Shown here in pieces: positions 1 through 8,766 of a DNA stretch of 44,444 bases. This DNA comes from Pseudomonas caricapapayae (lineage in GTDB: Bacteria > Pseudomonadota > Gammaproteobacteria > Pseudomonadales > Pseudomonadaceae). The position numbers were made by a program, and so were the translations under genes. A model generated the notes under the pieces. It saw only the letters and a program-made list of their open reading frames with translations, was not told the DNA's origin and made no database searches. Each line of letters opens with the position of its first letter. Position 1 is the stretch's first letter. The stretch covers positions 1-44,444 of the forward strand of contig NZ_LJPW01000039.1 of the NCBI RefSeq assembly GCF_001400735.1, in the 5' to 3' direction.

Positions 1-509
1 GCCAGCGCGCTGGCCTTGAGCATCAGGATGACTTCGTTGCTGTAGGCAGGCAGGCCGATGCGTGCTGCGCGTGGCAGGACGATGTAGAACAGCGCCTTCC
101 ATTTCGACATGCCCAGCGCCCGTGCCGCCTCGACTTCGCCTGCCGGGACCGCCTGAATCGCGCCGCGCAGGATTTCTGCAATGTAGGCGGCAGTGTGCAG
201 GGTCATGGTGACGACCGCACACCAGAACGGGTCGCGCAGGTATGGCCACAGTGGCCCCTGACGCACGGCATCGAACTGGGCCAGCCCGTAATAGACCAGA
301 AACAGTTGCACCAGCAGAGGCGTGCCGCGAAAGAAAAAGATGTAGGCGTAGGGCAGGGCGCGCACCGGCCAGTGCCGCGATGCGCGGGCGATGCCCATCG
401 GGATGGCGAGGATCAGCCCGGCAATGACGACAATGGCCACCAGTTCCAGCGTCAGGGTCGCGCCCTGTGCCAGGCGTGGCAGCCACTTTATGATGACTTC
501 CCAGTTCAT
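1..509 (-). CDS. hisM: Amino acid ABC transporter permease HisM, 3' end outside window
   Basis: Inner-membrane permease of a polar amino acid ABC importer, half of the HisQM-type channel. About 169 N-terminal residues are visible, from MNWEVIIKWLPRL at 509 to the window edge; the C-terminus lies outside. Several hydrophobic segments are followed by the binding-protein-dependent permease loop (EVEAARALGMSKWKALFYIV), which docks on the ATPase. The start ATG overlaps the hisQ stop as ATGA, so the two are translationally coupled. Identification as HisM rather than another HisM-like subunit rests on its place after HisP, ArgT and HisQ. The likely substrates are arginine, ornithine, lysine or histidine, as in the Pseudomonas aot system. 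Confidence 0.9.
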   Translation of the reverse strand, partial: MNWEVIIKWLPRLAQGATLTLELVAIVVIAGLILAIPMGIARASRHWPVRALPYAYIFFFRGTPLLVQLFLVYYGLAQFDAVRQGPLWPYLRDPFWCAVVTMTLHTAAYIAEILRGAIQAVPAGEVEAARALGMSKWKALFYIVLPRAARIGLPAYSNEVILMLKASAL

Positions 510-1201
510 GACGCGCTCCTCAGAAAGCCGCGGCTGGCGCGTTTTTCGAGGAAATACATGCCGATCATGGCCAGCACGGTCAGGCCCAGGTACATGATGG
601 CCGCGACCATGTAGAACGTGAAGGCCTGTTTGGTGAAGCTGACGGCGATTTGCGCATGGCGCATGATTTCTTCCAGGCCGATCACCGAGACCAGCGCGGT
701 GTCTTTCATGAGGATCATGAACAGGTTGCCCAGGCCGGGCAGAGCGATGCGCCACATTTGCGGCAGAACCAGCTTGAAGAGGATGCGCGAGCGCGACATG
801 CCCAGCGCCAGTCCGGCTTCACGGTGGCCTTTGGGAATGGCGAGAATTGCCCCGCGAAACACTTCGGTGGCGTACGCGCCGAAGCACAAGCCCAAAGCGA
901 TAACCCCGGCAGAGAAAGCGCTCAATGCCAGATTGGGGATGCCGAACAGCTCGCCCAGCGCACGCATGCCGTTGACGGTGCCGAAGTAGATCAGCAACAC
1001 CCAGAGCAGCTCGGGGATGCCGCGTACCAGCGTCGAGTAGGTGCTGCCCAGCCATTGCAGTGGCTTGTAGGGCGAAGTTTTGGCCAGAGCACCGAGCAGT
1101 CCGAGCATTAGTCCCAGGCACAGGGCCGAGAGTGCAAGCTGAACCGTCATCAGCGCGCCAGCCGCAAGGGCCGGGCCGAATCCGTGGAGATCAATGTTCA
1201 T
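506..1201 (-). CDS. hisQ: Amino acid ABC transporter permease HisQ
   Basis: Inner-membrane permease, 231 aa, the usual length for HisQ/ArtQ proteins. It has about five hydrophobic segments and the conserved cytoplasmic EAA loop (GHREAGLALGMSRSRILFK, about residues 125-143). It should pair with HisM to form the channel energised by HisP and fed by the periplasmic ArgT-like protein. It lies 66 bp downstream of argT, behind an intercistronic hairpin, and overlaps hisM by 4 bases. The exact substrate cannot be read from the sequence. Confidence 0.93.
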   Translation of the reverse strand: MNIDLHGFGPALAAGALMTVQLALSALCLGLMLGLLGALAKTSPYKPLQWLGSTYSTLVRGIPELLWVLLIYFGTVNGMRALGELFGIPNLALSAFSAGVIALGLCFGAYATEVFRGAILAIPKGHREAGLALGMSRSRILFKLVLPQMWRIALPGLGNLFMILMKDTALVSVIGLEEIMRHAQIAVSFTKQAFTFYMVAAIMYLGLTVLAMIGMYFLEKRASRGFLRSAS

Positions 1202-1222
1202 GGGCAGGCTTTGTCAGGACGG

Positions 1223-1254
1223 GTCGCCGCGCTTCAACCGCAAGCAGCGGCGAC
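1223..1254 (-). promoter_or_regulatory. Intercistronic stem-loop between argT and hisQ
   Basis: An 8-bp perfect arm (GTCGCCGC at 1223-1230, GCGGCGAC at 1247-1254) is extended inward by GCTT/AAGC with one bulged base. No T-run follows, so it is probably not a full terminator. By analogy with the hisJ-hisQ intergenic structure of enterics, it may protect upstream mRNA so that the binding protein is made in excess of the permeases. The hairpin is seen; the function is inferred. Confidence 0.6.
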
Positions 1255-1267
1255 ACTGTCGGGTGAA

Positions 1268-2032
1268 TCAGAGAATGCTGAAAGGGAAATACTTGTCGTT
1301 GATCTTTTTGTAGGTGCCGTCAGCGATGATTTCTTTCAGGGCTGCATTCAGGCGCTCGCGCAACGGGTCGTCGCCTTTGCGCACAGCGATGCCGATCTTG
1401 TCATTCTCTACAACGGGCTCGCCCTTGAACTCGAAGTTCTGGCCAGCTTCGCTTTTCAACCATTCATAGCTGACGTACTTGTCCGCCAGCATGACGTCGA
1501 CGCGACCGGATAACAGGTCCAGAAAGGCGTTTTCCTGAGTGTCGTAGAGTTTGGCGTCCAGGATATCGAGCTTGTCTTCCAGCCAGGTAGCCGCCAGGGT
1601 CGAGCGCTGCGCGCCCACCGACTTGCCCGCCAGGCTTTCTTTGGCCTTGTCGATCGAAGACACATCGATGGAGGACGTTTTCGGTGCCAGAAATTGCAGT
1701 TTGTTCGAATAGTACGGATCGGTGAAATCGACCACCTGCTTGCGCTCTTCGGTGATCGACAACGACGAGATCAGGAAGTCGAACTTCTGGGCGTTGAGCG
1801 CCGGGATGATGCCGTCCCAGTCGGAGGTCACTACTTCGCACTCGACTTTCATCTTGGCGCACAGGGCGTCGCCGATCTCGCGATCAAAGCCGACTACCTG
1901 TCCGCTGGCATCCTTGTTGTTGAACGGAGGGTAAGCCCCTTCGATGCCCATTTTCAGTTTTTCGGCAAAGGCACTGCTGCTGAACGCCAGTGTGGCCGCG
2001 GCGATCAGTAAGATCTTTTTAAACGACTGCAT
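1268..2032 (-). CDS. argT: Periplasmic basic amino acid binding protein (ArgT/HisJ family)
   Basis: Extracellular solute-binding protein family 3, 254 aa from the ATG at 2032. That start gives a classic signal peptide (MQSFKKILLIAAATLAFSSS, cleavage after AFA); longer in-frame starts would bury it. The mature protein opens with the family pattern LKMGIEGAYPPFNNKD and has the conserved FDVGREIGDALCAKM-like helix and an ITEERKQVVDFTDPYY segment. It captures lysine, arginine, ornithine or histidine in the periplasm and delivers it to HisQM. It sits between hisP and hisQ in a four-gene operon; its own ATG lies 14 bp past the hisP stop. Confidence 0.92.
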   Translation of the reverse strand: MQSFKKILLIAAATLAFSSSAFAEKLKMGIEGAYPPFNNKDASGQVVGFDREIGDALCAKMKVECEVVTSDWDGIIPALNAQKFDFLISSLSITEERKQVVDFTDPYYSNKLQFLAPKTSSIDVSSIDKAKESLAGKSVGAQRSTLAATWLEDKLDILDAKLYDTQENAFLDLLSGRVDVMLADKYVSYEWLKSEAGQNFEFKGEPVVENDKIGIAVRKGDDPLRERLNAALKEIIADGTYKKINDKYFPFSIL

Positions 2033-2045
2033 GGGTGTTGCTCCG

Positions 2046-2819
2046 TTAGCGGTGACTCGACATGAATTGTTTGCAGCGTGCCGACAGCGGGTTTTCGAAC
2101 ACTTGCTGCGGTGTGCCCTGTTCTTCGACCATTCCCTGATGCAAAAACACCACTTCACTTGATACCTGACGCGCAAAATTCATTTCGTGAGTCACCAGCA
2201 GCATGGTCCGGCCTTCCTCGGCCAGCGCGCGGATGACCCCCAGCACCTCCTGAACCATCTCTGGATCGAGTGCCGAAGTGGGCTCGTCGAACAGGATAAC
2301 CCTGGGCTGCATGGCCAGCGTGCGTGCAATGGCAGCGCGCTGCTGCTGGCCGCCGGAAAGCTGCGCCGGGTAGGCATGACGCTTGTCGGCGATACCTACT
2401 TTTGCCAGCAGCTCTTCAGCCACTTCGATGGCTTCGGCCTTGCTCTGACCCAGGACACGACGCGGGGCTTCGATGATGTTATCGAGCACGCTCATGTGCG
2501 GCCACAGGTTGAAGTTCTGGAACACGAAACCGATCTGGCTGCGCAGTCTATTGATCTGCCGGTTATCGGCGGCGATCAGTTGACCGTTGCGCGCAGCCTT
2601 GAGTTTCAGTTCTTCGCCGGCCACCAGAATCTGCCCCTGATGCGGGTTTTCCAACAGGTTGATGCAGCGCAGCAGTGTGGACTTGCCGGAACCTGATGAG
2701 CCAAGGATGGAGATGACGTCACCGTCGCGTGCGGTCAGCGAGATGCCTTTGAGCACCTCAAGCTGATCGTAGCGTTTGTGCAGGTTGCGGATTTCCAGGG
2801 CGGGCGTGGCCTCAGCCAT
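2046..2819 (-). CDS. hisP: Amino acid ABC transporter ATPase HisP
   Basis: ATPase of the polar amino acid importer, 257 aa, the normal length of HisP/AotP. Walker A is GSSGSGKST (about residues 39-47), the ABC signature LSGGQQQR, Walker [15 protein letters not shown], and the switch His lies in LLVTHEM. An insert near [19 protein letters not shown] is typical of HisP. It is the first gene of the leftward operon hisP-argT-hisQ-hisM, so the promoter should lie in the 524-bp gap shared with the divergent permease gene. Confidence 0.94.
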   Translation of the reverse strand: MAEATPALEIRNLHKRYDQLEVLKGISLTARDGDVISILGSSGSGKSTLLRCINLLENPHQGQILVAGEELKLKAARNGQLIAADNRQINRLRSQIGFVFQNFNLWPHMSVLDNIIEAPRRVLGQSKAEAIEVAEELLAKVGIADKRHAYPAQLSGGQQQRAAIARTLAMQPRVILFDEPTSALDPEMVQEVLGVIRALAEEGRTMLLVTHEMNFARQVSSEVVFLHQGMVEEQGTPQQVFENPLSARCKQFMSSHR

Positions 2820-3343
2820 GTGGGGTCCTCATCGAAGTGTGTGCTCTTGCTGCTGGCGAACGCCAAGCTAGCACAGCGTTTGAAGGACAACCATCAGCGT
2901 TGCAGGCTGAATTTGACGGCCCTCGCCGGGTTGTCGCATCGCAACAGCAGCCTGTCGCTGGAAAGCAGGCATGATGCCTGTTTCAGGCAGGCGTGCGCGA
3001 AAAAGGCGCGATGTTGCCAGCTTTGGCCGGGTGTTGGAAGCAGCTTTTGCCGAGCGGCAGCCTGTTGTACGCACCATCTTTGAGCTGATCGGCGGCTTGA
3101 GTGTCTTTTTGGTGCGCGCGTGTAGACGATTCTGAGGCGTTCGGTAACAAATCCTACAGATCACGCAGACAGATCGCTCTTCTCCACGCCCCGGTGGTCA
3201 AGCCGCACACCGTGTATTCTCTGCGCGACGTCGTTTTTGAAATATTTTGGCGTAATTCTTGCGTCAAAAATAAAGAACGGCACCGTAGGTTTCTCTTTAC
3301 GTAACGCTCCGGTGTGTCTCGCTCGTCTTGCACAGGTGGTTTT
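2820..3343. other. Divergent intergenic region, no gene recognised
   Basis: This 524-bp gap separates the leftward hisP operon from the rightward permease gene. Short open frames exist on both strands but none has a convincing ribosome site or familiar protein. The right third is AT-rich and holds an imperfect dyad (TTTTGGCGTAA at 3245-3255 against TTGCGTCAAAA at 3259-3269) that coincides with the sigma-54-type promoter listed separately. I could not pick out the hisP promoter. Confidence 0.6.
3248..3262 (+). promoter_or_regulatory. Candidate sigma-54 (RpoN) promoter for the permease gene
   Basis: The sequence TGGCGTAATTCTTGC matches the -24/-12 consensus TGGCAC-N5-TTGC with the exact 12-bp GG-to-GC phasing; only the AC of the -24 box differs. 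It points toward the permease ATG 82 bp downstream. RpoN control of amino acid uptake under nitrogen limitation is common in pseudomonads. No enhancer-protein site was identified. Confidence 0.55.
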
Positions 3344-4735
3344 ATGAGCAGTACCGCTAACTCTTCCGAGCTCGAACAAGGGCTGAAACCTCGACACATT
3401 ACGATGCTGTCGATTGCTGGCGTGATTGGCGCAGGATTGTTCGTCGGCTCCGGCCACGCGATTGCCGAAGCTGGCCCTGCCGTGCTGCTGGCTTACGCCG
3501 CTGCAGGTACGCTGGTTGTGCTGGTGATGCGCATGCTGGCCGAAATGGCCGTGGCCTCGCCTGACACCGGGTCGTTTTCGACCTACGCCGACCGTGCCAT
3601 CGGTCACTGGGCCGGGTTCACCATCGGCTGGTTGTACTGGTGGTTCTGGGTGTTGGTGATTCCGCTGGAAGCCAACGCTGCCGCGACCATTCTGCATGCC
3701 TGGTTCCCGAACATCGCGATCTGGATGTTCACGCTGGTCATCACATTGCTGCTGACTGCGACCAATCTGTTCAGCGTGAAGAACTATGGGGAATTCGAGT
3801 TCTGGTTCGCGCTGATCAAGGTAGTGGCAATCATCGCTTTCGTAGTGCTGGGTGTGGCGGCGATCTTCGGCCTGCTGCCGACCAGTAACGTCAGCGGCGT
3901 CAGCCATCTGTTCGACACCGGGGGCTTCCTGCCCAATGGCATGGGTGCGGTGCTGGCGGCGATGCTGACCACCATGTTCTCGTTCATGGGCACCGAAATC
4001 GTGACCATTGCCGCGGCCGAGTCCAAGAACCCCGGCAAGCAGATCACCAAGGCCACCAATTCGGTGATCTGGCGGATCTTCCTGTTCTATCTGGTTTCGA
4101 TCTTCATCGTTGTGTCGCTGGTGCCGTGGAATGATCCGCGCTTGGCCGAGGTAGGTTCATATCAGACCGTGCTCGATGCGATGGGCATTCCGAACGCCAA
4201 GCTGATCGTCGATCTGGTGGTGTTGGTGGCAGTGACCAGTTGCCTGAACTCGGCGCTGTATACCGCTTCGCGCATGCTGTTCTCGCTGGGCAAGCGCGGC
4301 GATGCCCCGGCGGTATCAAGGCGCACCAGCAAAGGCGGCACGCCTCACTGGGCGGTGATCATGTCGACGGCGGCAGCGTTCCTGACCGTGTTCGCCAACT
4401 ACATCGCACCTGCGGCTGTGTTCGACTTCCTGCTTGCCAGCTCCGGTGCCATCGCCCTGCTGGTGTACCTCGTGATCGCCGTGTCCCAGCTACGTATGCG
4501 CCAGAAGCGCATCGCTGCGGGCGAGGCCATCGACTTCAAGATGTGGCTGTTCCCATGGCTGACCTGGGCGGTCATCGCGTTCATCGTGGCGGTGCTGACG
4601 ATCATGCTGCTGCAGGAAGACCATCGCATCGAAATCATCGCCACCGGCGTGCTCAGTCTGTTGGTGATCGGCGCCGGCCTGCTTGTTTCACGTCGCCGTA
4701 AAGCCGGGCGTGTGGGGGCTGCTGCGCTGGGTTGA
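3344..4735 (+). CDS. gabP: Amino acid permease of the APC family, GABA permease type
   Basis: Proton-coupled amino acid importer in the inner membrane, 463 aa, typical of the AAT/GabP branch of the APC superfamily. Twelve hydrophobic segments are visible. The N-terminus has the family signature RHITMLSIAGVIGAGLFVGSG (TM1 with the GAGLF substrate-binding break), and later come SFMGTEIVTIAAAESKNP and the SCLNSALYTASRMLF motif. The ATG at 3344 follows an AGGTGG ribosome site; an in-frame start 30 bases upstream looks less likely. The order SSELEQGLKPRHITMLS is typical of GabP, but related permeases for proline or aromatic amino acids are alternatives. It converges on the minus-strand gene at 4778. 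Confidence 0.85.
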   Translation: MSSTANSSELEQGLKPRHITMLSIAGVIGAGLFVGSGHAIAEAGPAVLLAYAAAGTLVVLVMRMLAEMAVASPDTGSFSTYADRAIGHWAGFTIGWLYWWFWVLVIPLEANAAATILHAWFPNIAIWMFTLVITLLLTATNLFSVKNYGEFEFWFALIKVVAIIAFVVLGVAAIFGLLPTSNVSGVSHLFDTGGFLPNGMGAVLAAMLTTMFSFMGTEIVTIAAAESKNPGKQITKATNSVIWRIFLFYLVSIFIVVSLVPWNDPRLAEVGSYQTVLDAMGIPNAKLIVDLVVLVAVTSCLNSALYTASRMLFSLGKRGDAPAVSRRTSKGGTPHWAVIMSTAAAFLTVFANYIAPAAVFDFLLASSGAIALLVYLVIAVSQLRMRQKRIAAGEAIDFKMWLFPWLTWAVIAFIVAVLTIMLLQEDHRIEIIATGVLSLLVIGAGLLVSRRRKAGRVGAAALG

Positions 4736-4742
4736 TCTGGCT

Positions 4743-4771
4743 ACCGTGCCGATGCCTGGCATCGGCACGGT
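4743..4771. terminator. Long perfect hairpin between convergent genes
   Basis: The 29 bases are a perfect palindrome (14-bp arms ACCGTGCCGATGCC / GGCATCGGCACGGT, one-base centre). It sits 7 bp past the permease stop and 6 bp from the stop of the converging gene. There is no T-run on either side, so it may act as a barrier or 3'-end protector rather than a classic intrinsic terminator. Confidence 0.6.
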
Positions 4772-4777
4772 CCTCCG

Positions 4778-5263
4778 TCAGCGTGCCGCCCTGGTATCTC
4801 TCTTCATCAGCAGGTCGGAGGCCAGGGTGTAATCCTTCTGGAAGGCAGGGCTTTCGATCCATTCGATTGCCGTGTCTTCATCCTCATCGTGATACATGGC
4901 GCGGTACACAATTAGCAGACCCATCATGAAGTCCGTGGCGGGATCTTCTTCCTCTTCGGAAACGACCAGTGCCAGCACCGGGTATTGCAGAAAGACCACA
5001 CACAGCGCGAGCTGGCTAATGGCTTCTGCTGCTTTCATGGCGGTGAAAAGATCGTCGTAGTCAGCCGGATCGAAGCCGTTCTCGACAATGTCACCGAAGT
5101 CGAAGGTATTCAGATCGAGTTCGACATCATCAAACGGCTGATTGACCAGCGCCGAGGCAAACACCGGATGAACCAGGCTGGTTGCGGCCTTGCCCGAGCG
5201 GTTTTGTTTGGCCTTGATCTTTGCGCGCTTGGCACGTTTTTGCTGCTTGTCTGGCGAGGCCAT
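4778..5263 (-). CDS. Hypothetical protein downstream of hopA1
   Basis: A 161-aa protein I do not recognise. I place the start at the ATG at 5263, preceded by AAAGGA six bases upstream; a start 30 bases earlier has no such site. The N-terminus is very basic (KQQKRAKRAKIKAKQNRSGK), followed by an acidic, aromatic-rich body (DLNTFDFGDIVENGFDPADY) and an acidic patch (VSEEEEDPATD) near residue 110. No signal peptide or clear membrane segment is seen. It lies 124 bp beyond the hopA1 stop on the same strand, so it could be co-transcribed from the hrp promoter, but it may equally be independent. Confidence 0.65.
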   Translation of the reverse strand: MASPDKQQKRAKRAKIKAKQNRSGKAATSLVHPVFASALVNQPFDDVELDLNTFDFGDIVENGFDPADYDDLFTAMKAAEAISQLALCVVFLQYPVLALVVSEEEEDPATDFMMGLLIVYRAMYHDEDEDTAIEWIESPAFQKDYTLASDLLMKRDTRAAR

Positions 5264-5387
5264 GAACGGTCCTTTGGCTGGCGTGAGGTGCAATGGCCGC
5301 TATTGAAGCGCAGACGTGGTAAATAACCAAGGTTTTGCTGGTTTGACTCGCATCTGCAAATAACCGCGCTCACGCCAGACGCCGCGC

Positions 5388-6530
5388 TCATTTGGCGTTT
5401 CGAAGGGCCGGGTTGTCCGGGTCATAACCATTGGCTGCCAGCGATAACTTCAATCGGGCGAGGAATGGCAGTCCATCCATTTGCAAGGCGTCACTGATAA
5501 CTTCTGCCCGCGACATTCCATGACCTCTGACGTCTCCGAGGATGCTTTCTGCATAAGACAGGCCTGTGCTCAGGGATTGCATGCTCATAGGGGTGTGCTC
5601 AATGAACGCCTCTGGAGGTATGCCGCTCATCTGTTTGAGTTTGTTACCCAGCTTTTCCGCTTTTGCGAGGTCGCCGTTGATATACAAAACGGCTGAATCC
5701 GTCATTTGGCCATGACAGGCAGGGCCTATGACTTTACCTTGTGTGATTGCACTTTCCTTCTCGATCAGTGCAGCCATGGCGCGCGTCAGCTGTGTTGCGT
5801 ATTCGGGCTGTACGCCGATGGTCAATCGCCCTTGATGCTTACCTTCGCGGCGTTCATGTCTGGGGGTAATTCGATAGAAAAACGTTTTTGCGTTCGGGCT
5901 CTCTGCAATGTACTTGTCCAGGTTGCGGTCCTTTTTATTCGCCACTTTGTCATGATCCTGGCTGCGCACCTAAATGCCGTGTTTGCCGTTCAGTGCCTTT
6001 AGCGTTTGCAGGAACTCTTCTTGCTGCTCCTCGCTCATGGGACGAGAGTGAGGGGCATCATTTTTATAGATTTTGTAGATGTCCATCCGAGACGGGTTGG
6101 GCAGCTTTTCCGCCTGCCTGGCCCACTCATGAAAGCTGTCAAAAGTATTTTGCGCTGCCTGTCTGGCCGTGGGTTTGATGGCTGTTGCGGCTGAGCTGCT
6201 TTCGCCCCGCTCAAGGTTGTCAAAGCGTCTATCCGGCACAGGGCTCTGGTGCAAGGCAGTACGTGTCGATGCGGCTTTCTCGTTGAGTACCTGGGCAATC
6301 TGCGCGCGCTGACTGCTGCCGCCTACCAGCTGAGAGACCCCTTTGAAAAAGCTTTTCGCTCTGGATTGTTGTTCGGGGCGAAGGACCGCGATCGTTCCGT
6401 CATCGGCTGCTTGAATCTCGTATCTTTTGCCGTCGACCTCAAGTTGACCATTGGCTTTGAGCGCCGGAATATCAAGGTTCGACTGTCTGAGCTCGTGCAC
6501 ACTGGAGAAGCGTGACTGAATGGGGTTCAT
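5388..6530 (-). pseudogene. hopA1: Type III effector gene hopA1, interrupted by an in-frame amber codon
   Basis: Clear homologue of HopA1 (HopPsyA/HrmA), a T3SS effector delivered into plant cells. The reading frame spans 380 codons, a full family length, from MNPIQSRFSSVHELRQSN to PDNPALRNAK. Codon 187 (5972-5970) is TAG; the expected sequence here from the family is LNGK-GIE-VR, so one G-to-T change (GAG to TAG) explains it. What remains are a 186-codon front part, with the secretion signal and chaperone-binding region, and a 193-codon back part that could begin at the GTG directly after the stop (5969). Everything else is collinear with the family, so the loss looks recent. Amber readthrough, reinitiation at the GTG, or a sequencing error are alternatives. 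It sits 27 bp after shcA under the same hrp box. Confidence 0.9.
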
Positions 6531-6557
6531 AGGTTGATTCTCACGAAAAGGAAGCGC

Positions 6558-6941
6558 TTATTGACTGGCTTCGCGCCAGCTCCTCATCCACTCCAGCAGA
6601 CTCGCAATTTCACGCTTTAGCGTCGGGACGCCGAGTTTTTCTCGAGGGATGCTTTGATACGCGTGATAAAGGCCGCTTTTCTCGTCCAGACCAAGACCGG
6701 GCCCTGCATTGAGTAACGGATTGAGCGCTCCAGCCAGAAGACGCTGCTGAGGTATGTCTTCGGGCGTCTCAAGCAAGCCGATCAACAGCAGGCGTTCGCG
6801 CGCGTGATCGCATAACAGCGTTAGCGCAAATGTGTTGTCGATGATCATGTTGCACCCCCCGTGATCATCAAATGCCAGCGGTTGCATGTCGAGGGATCGG
6901 GACAAGTCATCAAGCAGGGTCTTGTAGAAAAGGTTACTCAT
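6558..6941 (-). CDS. shcA: Type III chaperone ShcA for HopA1
   Basis: Small acidic class I type III secretion chaperone of the CesT/SycE fold that binds the N-terminus of HopA1 in the cytoplasm and keeps it secretion-competent. With the ATG at 6941 (MSNLFYKTLLDDLSRSL) it has 127 aa. Another ATG at 6953 lies only about 18 bases past the -10 part of the hrp box, leaving little leader, so I prefer 6941. Family traits are the LDMQPLAFDD N-terminal helix region and the LLIGLLETPED strand. It is intact although its client gene is broken. It is the first gene of the shcA-hopA1 operon. Confidence 0.88.
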   Translation of the reverse strand: MSNLFYKTLLDDLSRSLDMQPLAFDDHGGCNMIIDNTFALTLLCDHARERLLLIGLLETPEDIPQQRLLAGALNPLLNAGPGLGLDEKSGLYHAYQSIPREKLGVPTLKREIASLLEWMRSWREASQ

Positions 6942-6970
6942 CGGCCTGCTCATCAACGGAAGTTCATCAA

Positions 6971-6999
6971 TGAGTGGAGCGTCTGCTCAAGGCGGTTCC
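6971..6999 (-). promoter_or_regulatory. hrp box, HrpL-dependent promoter of shcA-hopA1
   Basis: On the minus strand GGAACC (6999-6994), 16 bases, then CCACTCA (6977-6971) match the P. syringae consensus GGAACC-N15/16-CCACNNA at every fixed position. It lies 29 bases before the chosen shcA start. HrpL is the ECF sigma factor that switches on the type III secretion regulon in planta. Confidence 0.95.
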
Positions 7000-7060
7000 A
7001 TGCGTGCACTGAAAAATGCTCAAGCGTTTCAGTACCGAACAGTCGACACAAAGCGGGGCA

Positions 7061-7086
7061 ATAAAAAACCCGCAGGACGCGGGTTT
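7061..7086 (-). terminator. Intrinsic terminator of the PAS/MCP gene
   Basis: Arms AAACCCGC (7066-7073) and GCGGGTTT (7079-7086) with a 5-base loop; read on the minus strand the hairpin is followed by T-rich sequence. It lies 25 bp past the stop at 7111 and should block readthrough into the shcA promoter. Confidence 0.85.
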
Positions 7087-7110
7087 GGGTTGGTGCGTGT
7101 TATGCCGTCG

Positions 7111-8457
7111 TCATCGTTTGCCTGGTTTGGCAAAGGCTTCGGCTTCGTCCATGCGGGTGGCAAACATGTTCACGGCCTCGACCGCGTCGCTCGCGCCGTC
7201 GCGGATCTGGACGATGACCTGTCCGGCCTGATCGGCCAGGATTACACCGCGGATGGCACCTTCCTGAGTAGCGTCCATGCTCGCCACCGCTTCGCGTGTT
7301 TCGGCCAGGATCTTGCCGATCATTTCGGCAATCTCGGTGGTAGAGCCACTGGTGCGTCCCGCCAGTTGCCGAACCTCGTCGGCAACCACCGCAAAGCCGC
7401 GGCCTTGATCGCCCGCGCGTGCCGCTTCAATCGCAGCATTGAGGGCCAGCAGGTTGGTCTGGTCGGCAATGCCGCGAATGGTGTTGACGATGGCGGTGAT
7501 CTGCTCGGAGCGGTCTCCCAACTGACTCACCAGCTTCGCCGACGCGCCGATATTTTCGGCAATCTGGCGCATTTCCCGAGCGGTTTCCTGAATGACCAGG
7601 GTTCCCTGCTCGGCCACTTTTTCGGTCTCTGCCGAAATGTGATAAGCGCGCGAAGCGCCATGCGCATCCGCTTCCTGCTTCTCGACACGGTGGGTGATGT
7701 CGCTGGCGAACTTGACGATCTTGTAGAGCTTGCCGTCGACGTCGAAAACCGGGTTATACGTGGCTTCCAGCCAGACAACCCGGCCATGTTTGCCCAGGCG
7801 CTTGAACTGATCGCCGATGAACTCGCCCTGATTCAGCTTGCGCCAGAATTCGGAGTATTCGGTGCTGTTGACCAGCGCCGGTTCGCAGAACGTTCTGTGA
7901 TGTTTGCCTTTGATCTCGTTCAGCGCATAACCCATGACGTTCAGGAAGTTGCTGTTGGCAGTGATGACATTGCCATTGGGCTCGAATTCGCAAATTGCCA
8001 TGGCCCTGTCTACCGCCGCCAGCTTGCTGGTGGTCTCGTTCTCCAGCATCACGCGTGCGGTAACGTCCAGGGCGTACTTGACCACCTTGAAGACGTTGCC
8101 CTGCGTGTCGGTCACCGGGTTGTAGCTGGCCTCAAGCCAGACACTGTGGCCATTCTTGCCGACGCGCTTAAAGGTGCCGGAGATGAATTTCCCGGCCTTC
8201 AAGGACGCCCAGAGATCGGCATACTCGCGACTGCGCAGTACCTCCGGTTCGCAGAAGTCGCGGTGCGTCTTGCTTGCCAGCTCGTCCGCCCGGTAGCCCA
8301 TCGCCGCGAGAAAGTTATCGTTGGCCCTGAGAATCTTTCCGTCGAGACCCAGCTCGACCACCGCCATCGATTTTTCCAGCGCGCTTGTCAGTCCTTTGAG
8401 TCCATCGACCTCGGCCTTCATGGCTGTCAGTTCAGCTTTGTTCTTGTTTCCGAACAT
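7111..8457 (-). CDS. Cytosolic PAS-PAS methyl-accepting chemotaxis-type transducer (BdlA/Aer2-like)
   Basis: A 448-aa signal transducer. Two tandem PAS domains (about residues 25-135 and 145-258) each contain an ANxNFLxxMGY turn, an HRxFCEPxxxxSxEY stretch and a FKRxGKxGxxVWLEAxYNPV strand. The C-terminal half is a methyl-accepting signalling domain with the conserved hairpin tip ([20 protein letters not shown] near 327-346). There is no membrane segment, so it is soluble. The layout matches BdlA, the biofilm-dispersion protein of P. aeruginosa, and other PAS-MCP proteins that sense redox or small ligands. Which role applies here is inference. It is a single gene with its own terminator, beside but not part of the hrp-controlled operon. 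Confidence 0.88.
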   Translation of the reverse strand: MFGNKNKAELTAMKAEVDGLKGLTSALEKSMAVVELGLDGKILRANDNFLAAMGYRADELASKTHRDFCEPEVLRSREYADLWASLKAGKFISGTFKRVGKNGHSVWLEASYNPVTDTQGNVFKVVKYALDVTARVMLENETTSKLAAVDRAMAICEFEPNGNVITANSNFLNVMGYALNEIKGKHHRTFCEPALVNSTEYSEFWRKLNQGEFIGDQFKRLGKHGRVVWLEATYNPVFDVDGKLYKIVKFASDITHRVEKQEADAHGASRAYHISAETEKVAEQGTLVIQETAREMRQIAENIGASAKLVSQLGDRSEQITAIVNTIRGIADQTNLLALNAAIEAARAGDQGRGFAVVADEVRQLAGRTSGSTTEIAEMIGKILAETREAVASMDATQEGAIRGVILADQAGQVIVQIRDGASDAVEAVNMFATRMDEAEAFAKPGKR

Positions 8458-8766
8458 AACCTGCCCCTTGGTGTATTTGTGGACTTACTGTAGTTAGAGT
8501 ATCGACTCGAAACGCTGTGGCATGAATGCGCTTCGCAATAATCCGAAAAATAAATCAAGCAGTTTTTTGACGTCAGGAAAGTTGCGTTTTTTCTGCCAAA
8601 AAACACGCGGCACTTGAGTATCGTGGTTGCGCGAAAGTGCTTTGCCCGCCAAATCCCGGACAAAGAAAAGCCCGCGATGGGGGAGCGGGCTTAAGGATTC
8701 ACACTTGGGAGCAGCTCCACAATGACGCGGCCGCTGTGAAAACTTTGTGAAGAGCGTTCACTGTGT
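8458..8766. other. Intergenic region without a gene
   Basis: The 309-bp gap between two minus-strand genes holds the terminator of the lipoprotein gene (8661-8692) and, nearer 8460-8600, AT-rich leader sequence of the PAS/MCP gene. No coding frame with a plausible start was found. Confidence 0.6.
8661..8692 (-). terminator. Intrinsic terminator of the small lipoprotein gene
   Basis: Arms AAGCCCGC (8668-8675) and GCGGGCTT (8685-8692) with a 9-base loop; on the minus strand the stem runs into TTTTCTTTG. It lies 74 bp after the lipoprotein stop. Confidence 0.8.

Noticed and set aside
2868..3164. Small minus-strand gene between hisP and the permease
   Set aside because: No ribosome site, no recognisable domain, and an amino acid mix typical of chance frames.
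6970..8493. 507-codon plus-strand frame opposite the PAS/MCP gene
   Set aside because: Exact antisense shadow of a gene with two PAS domains and an MCP domain; GC-rich codon bias produces it.
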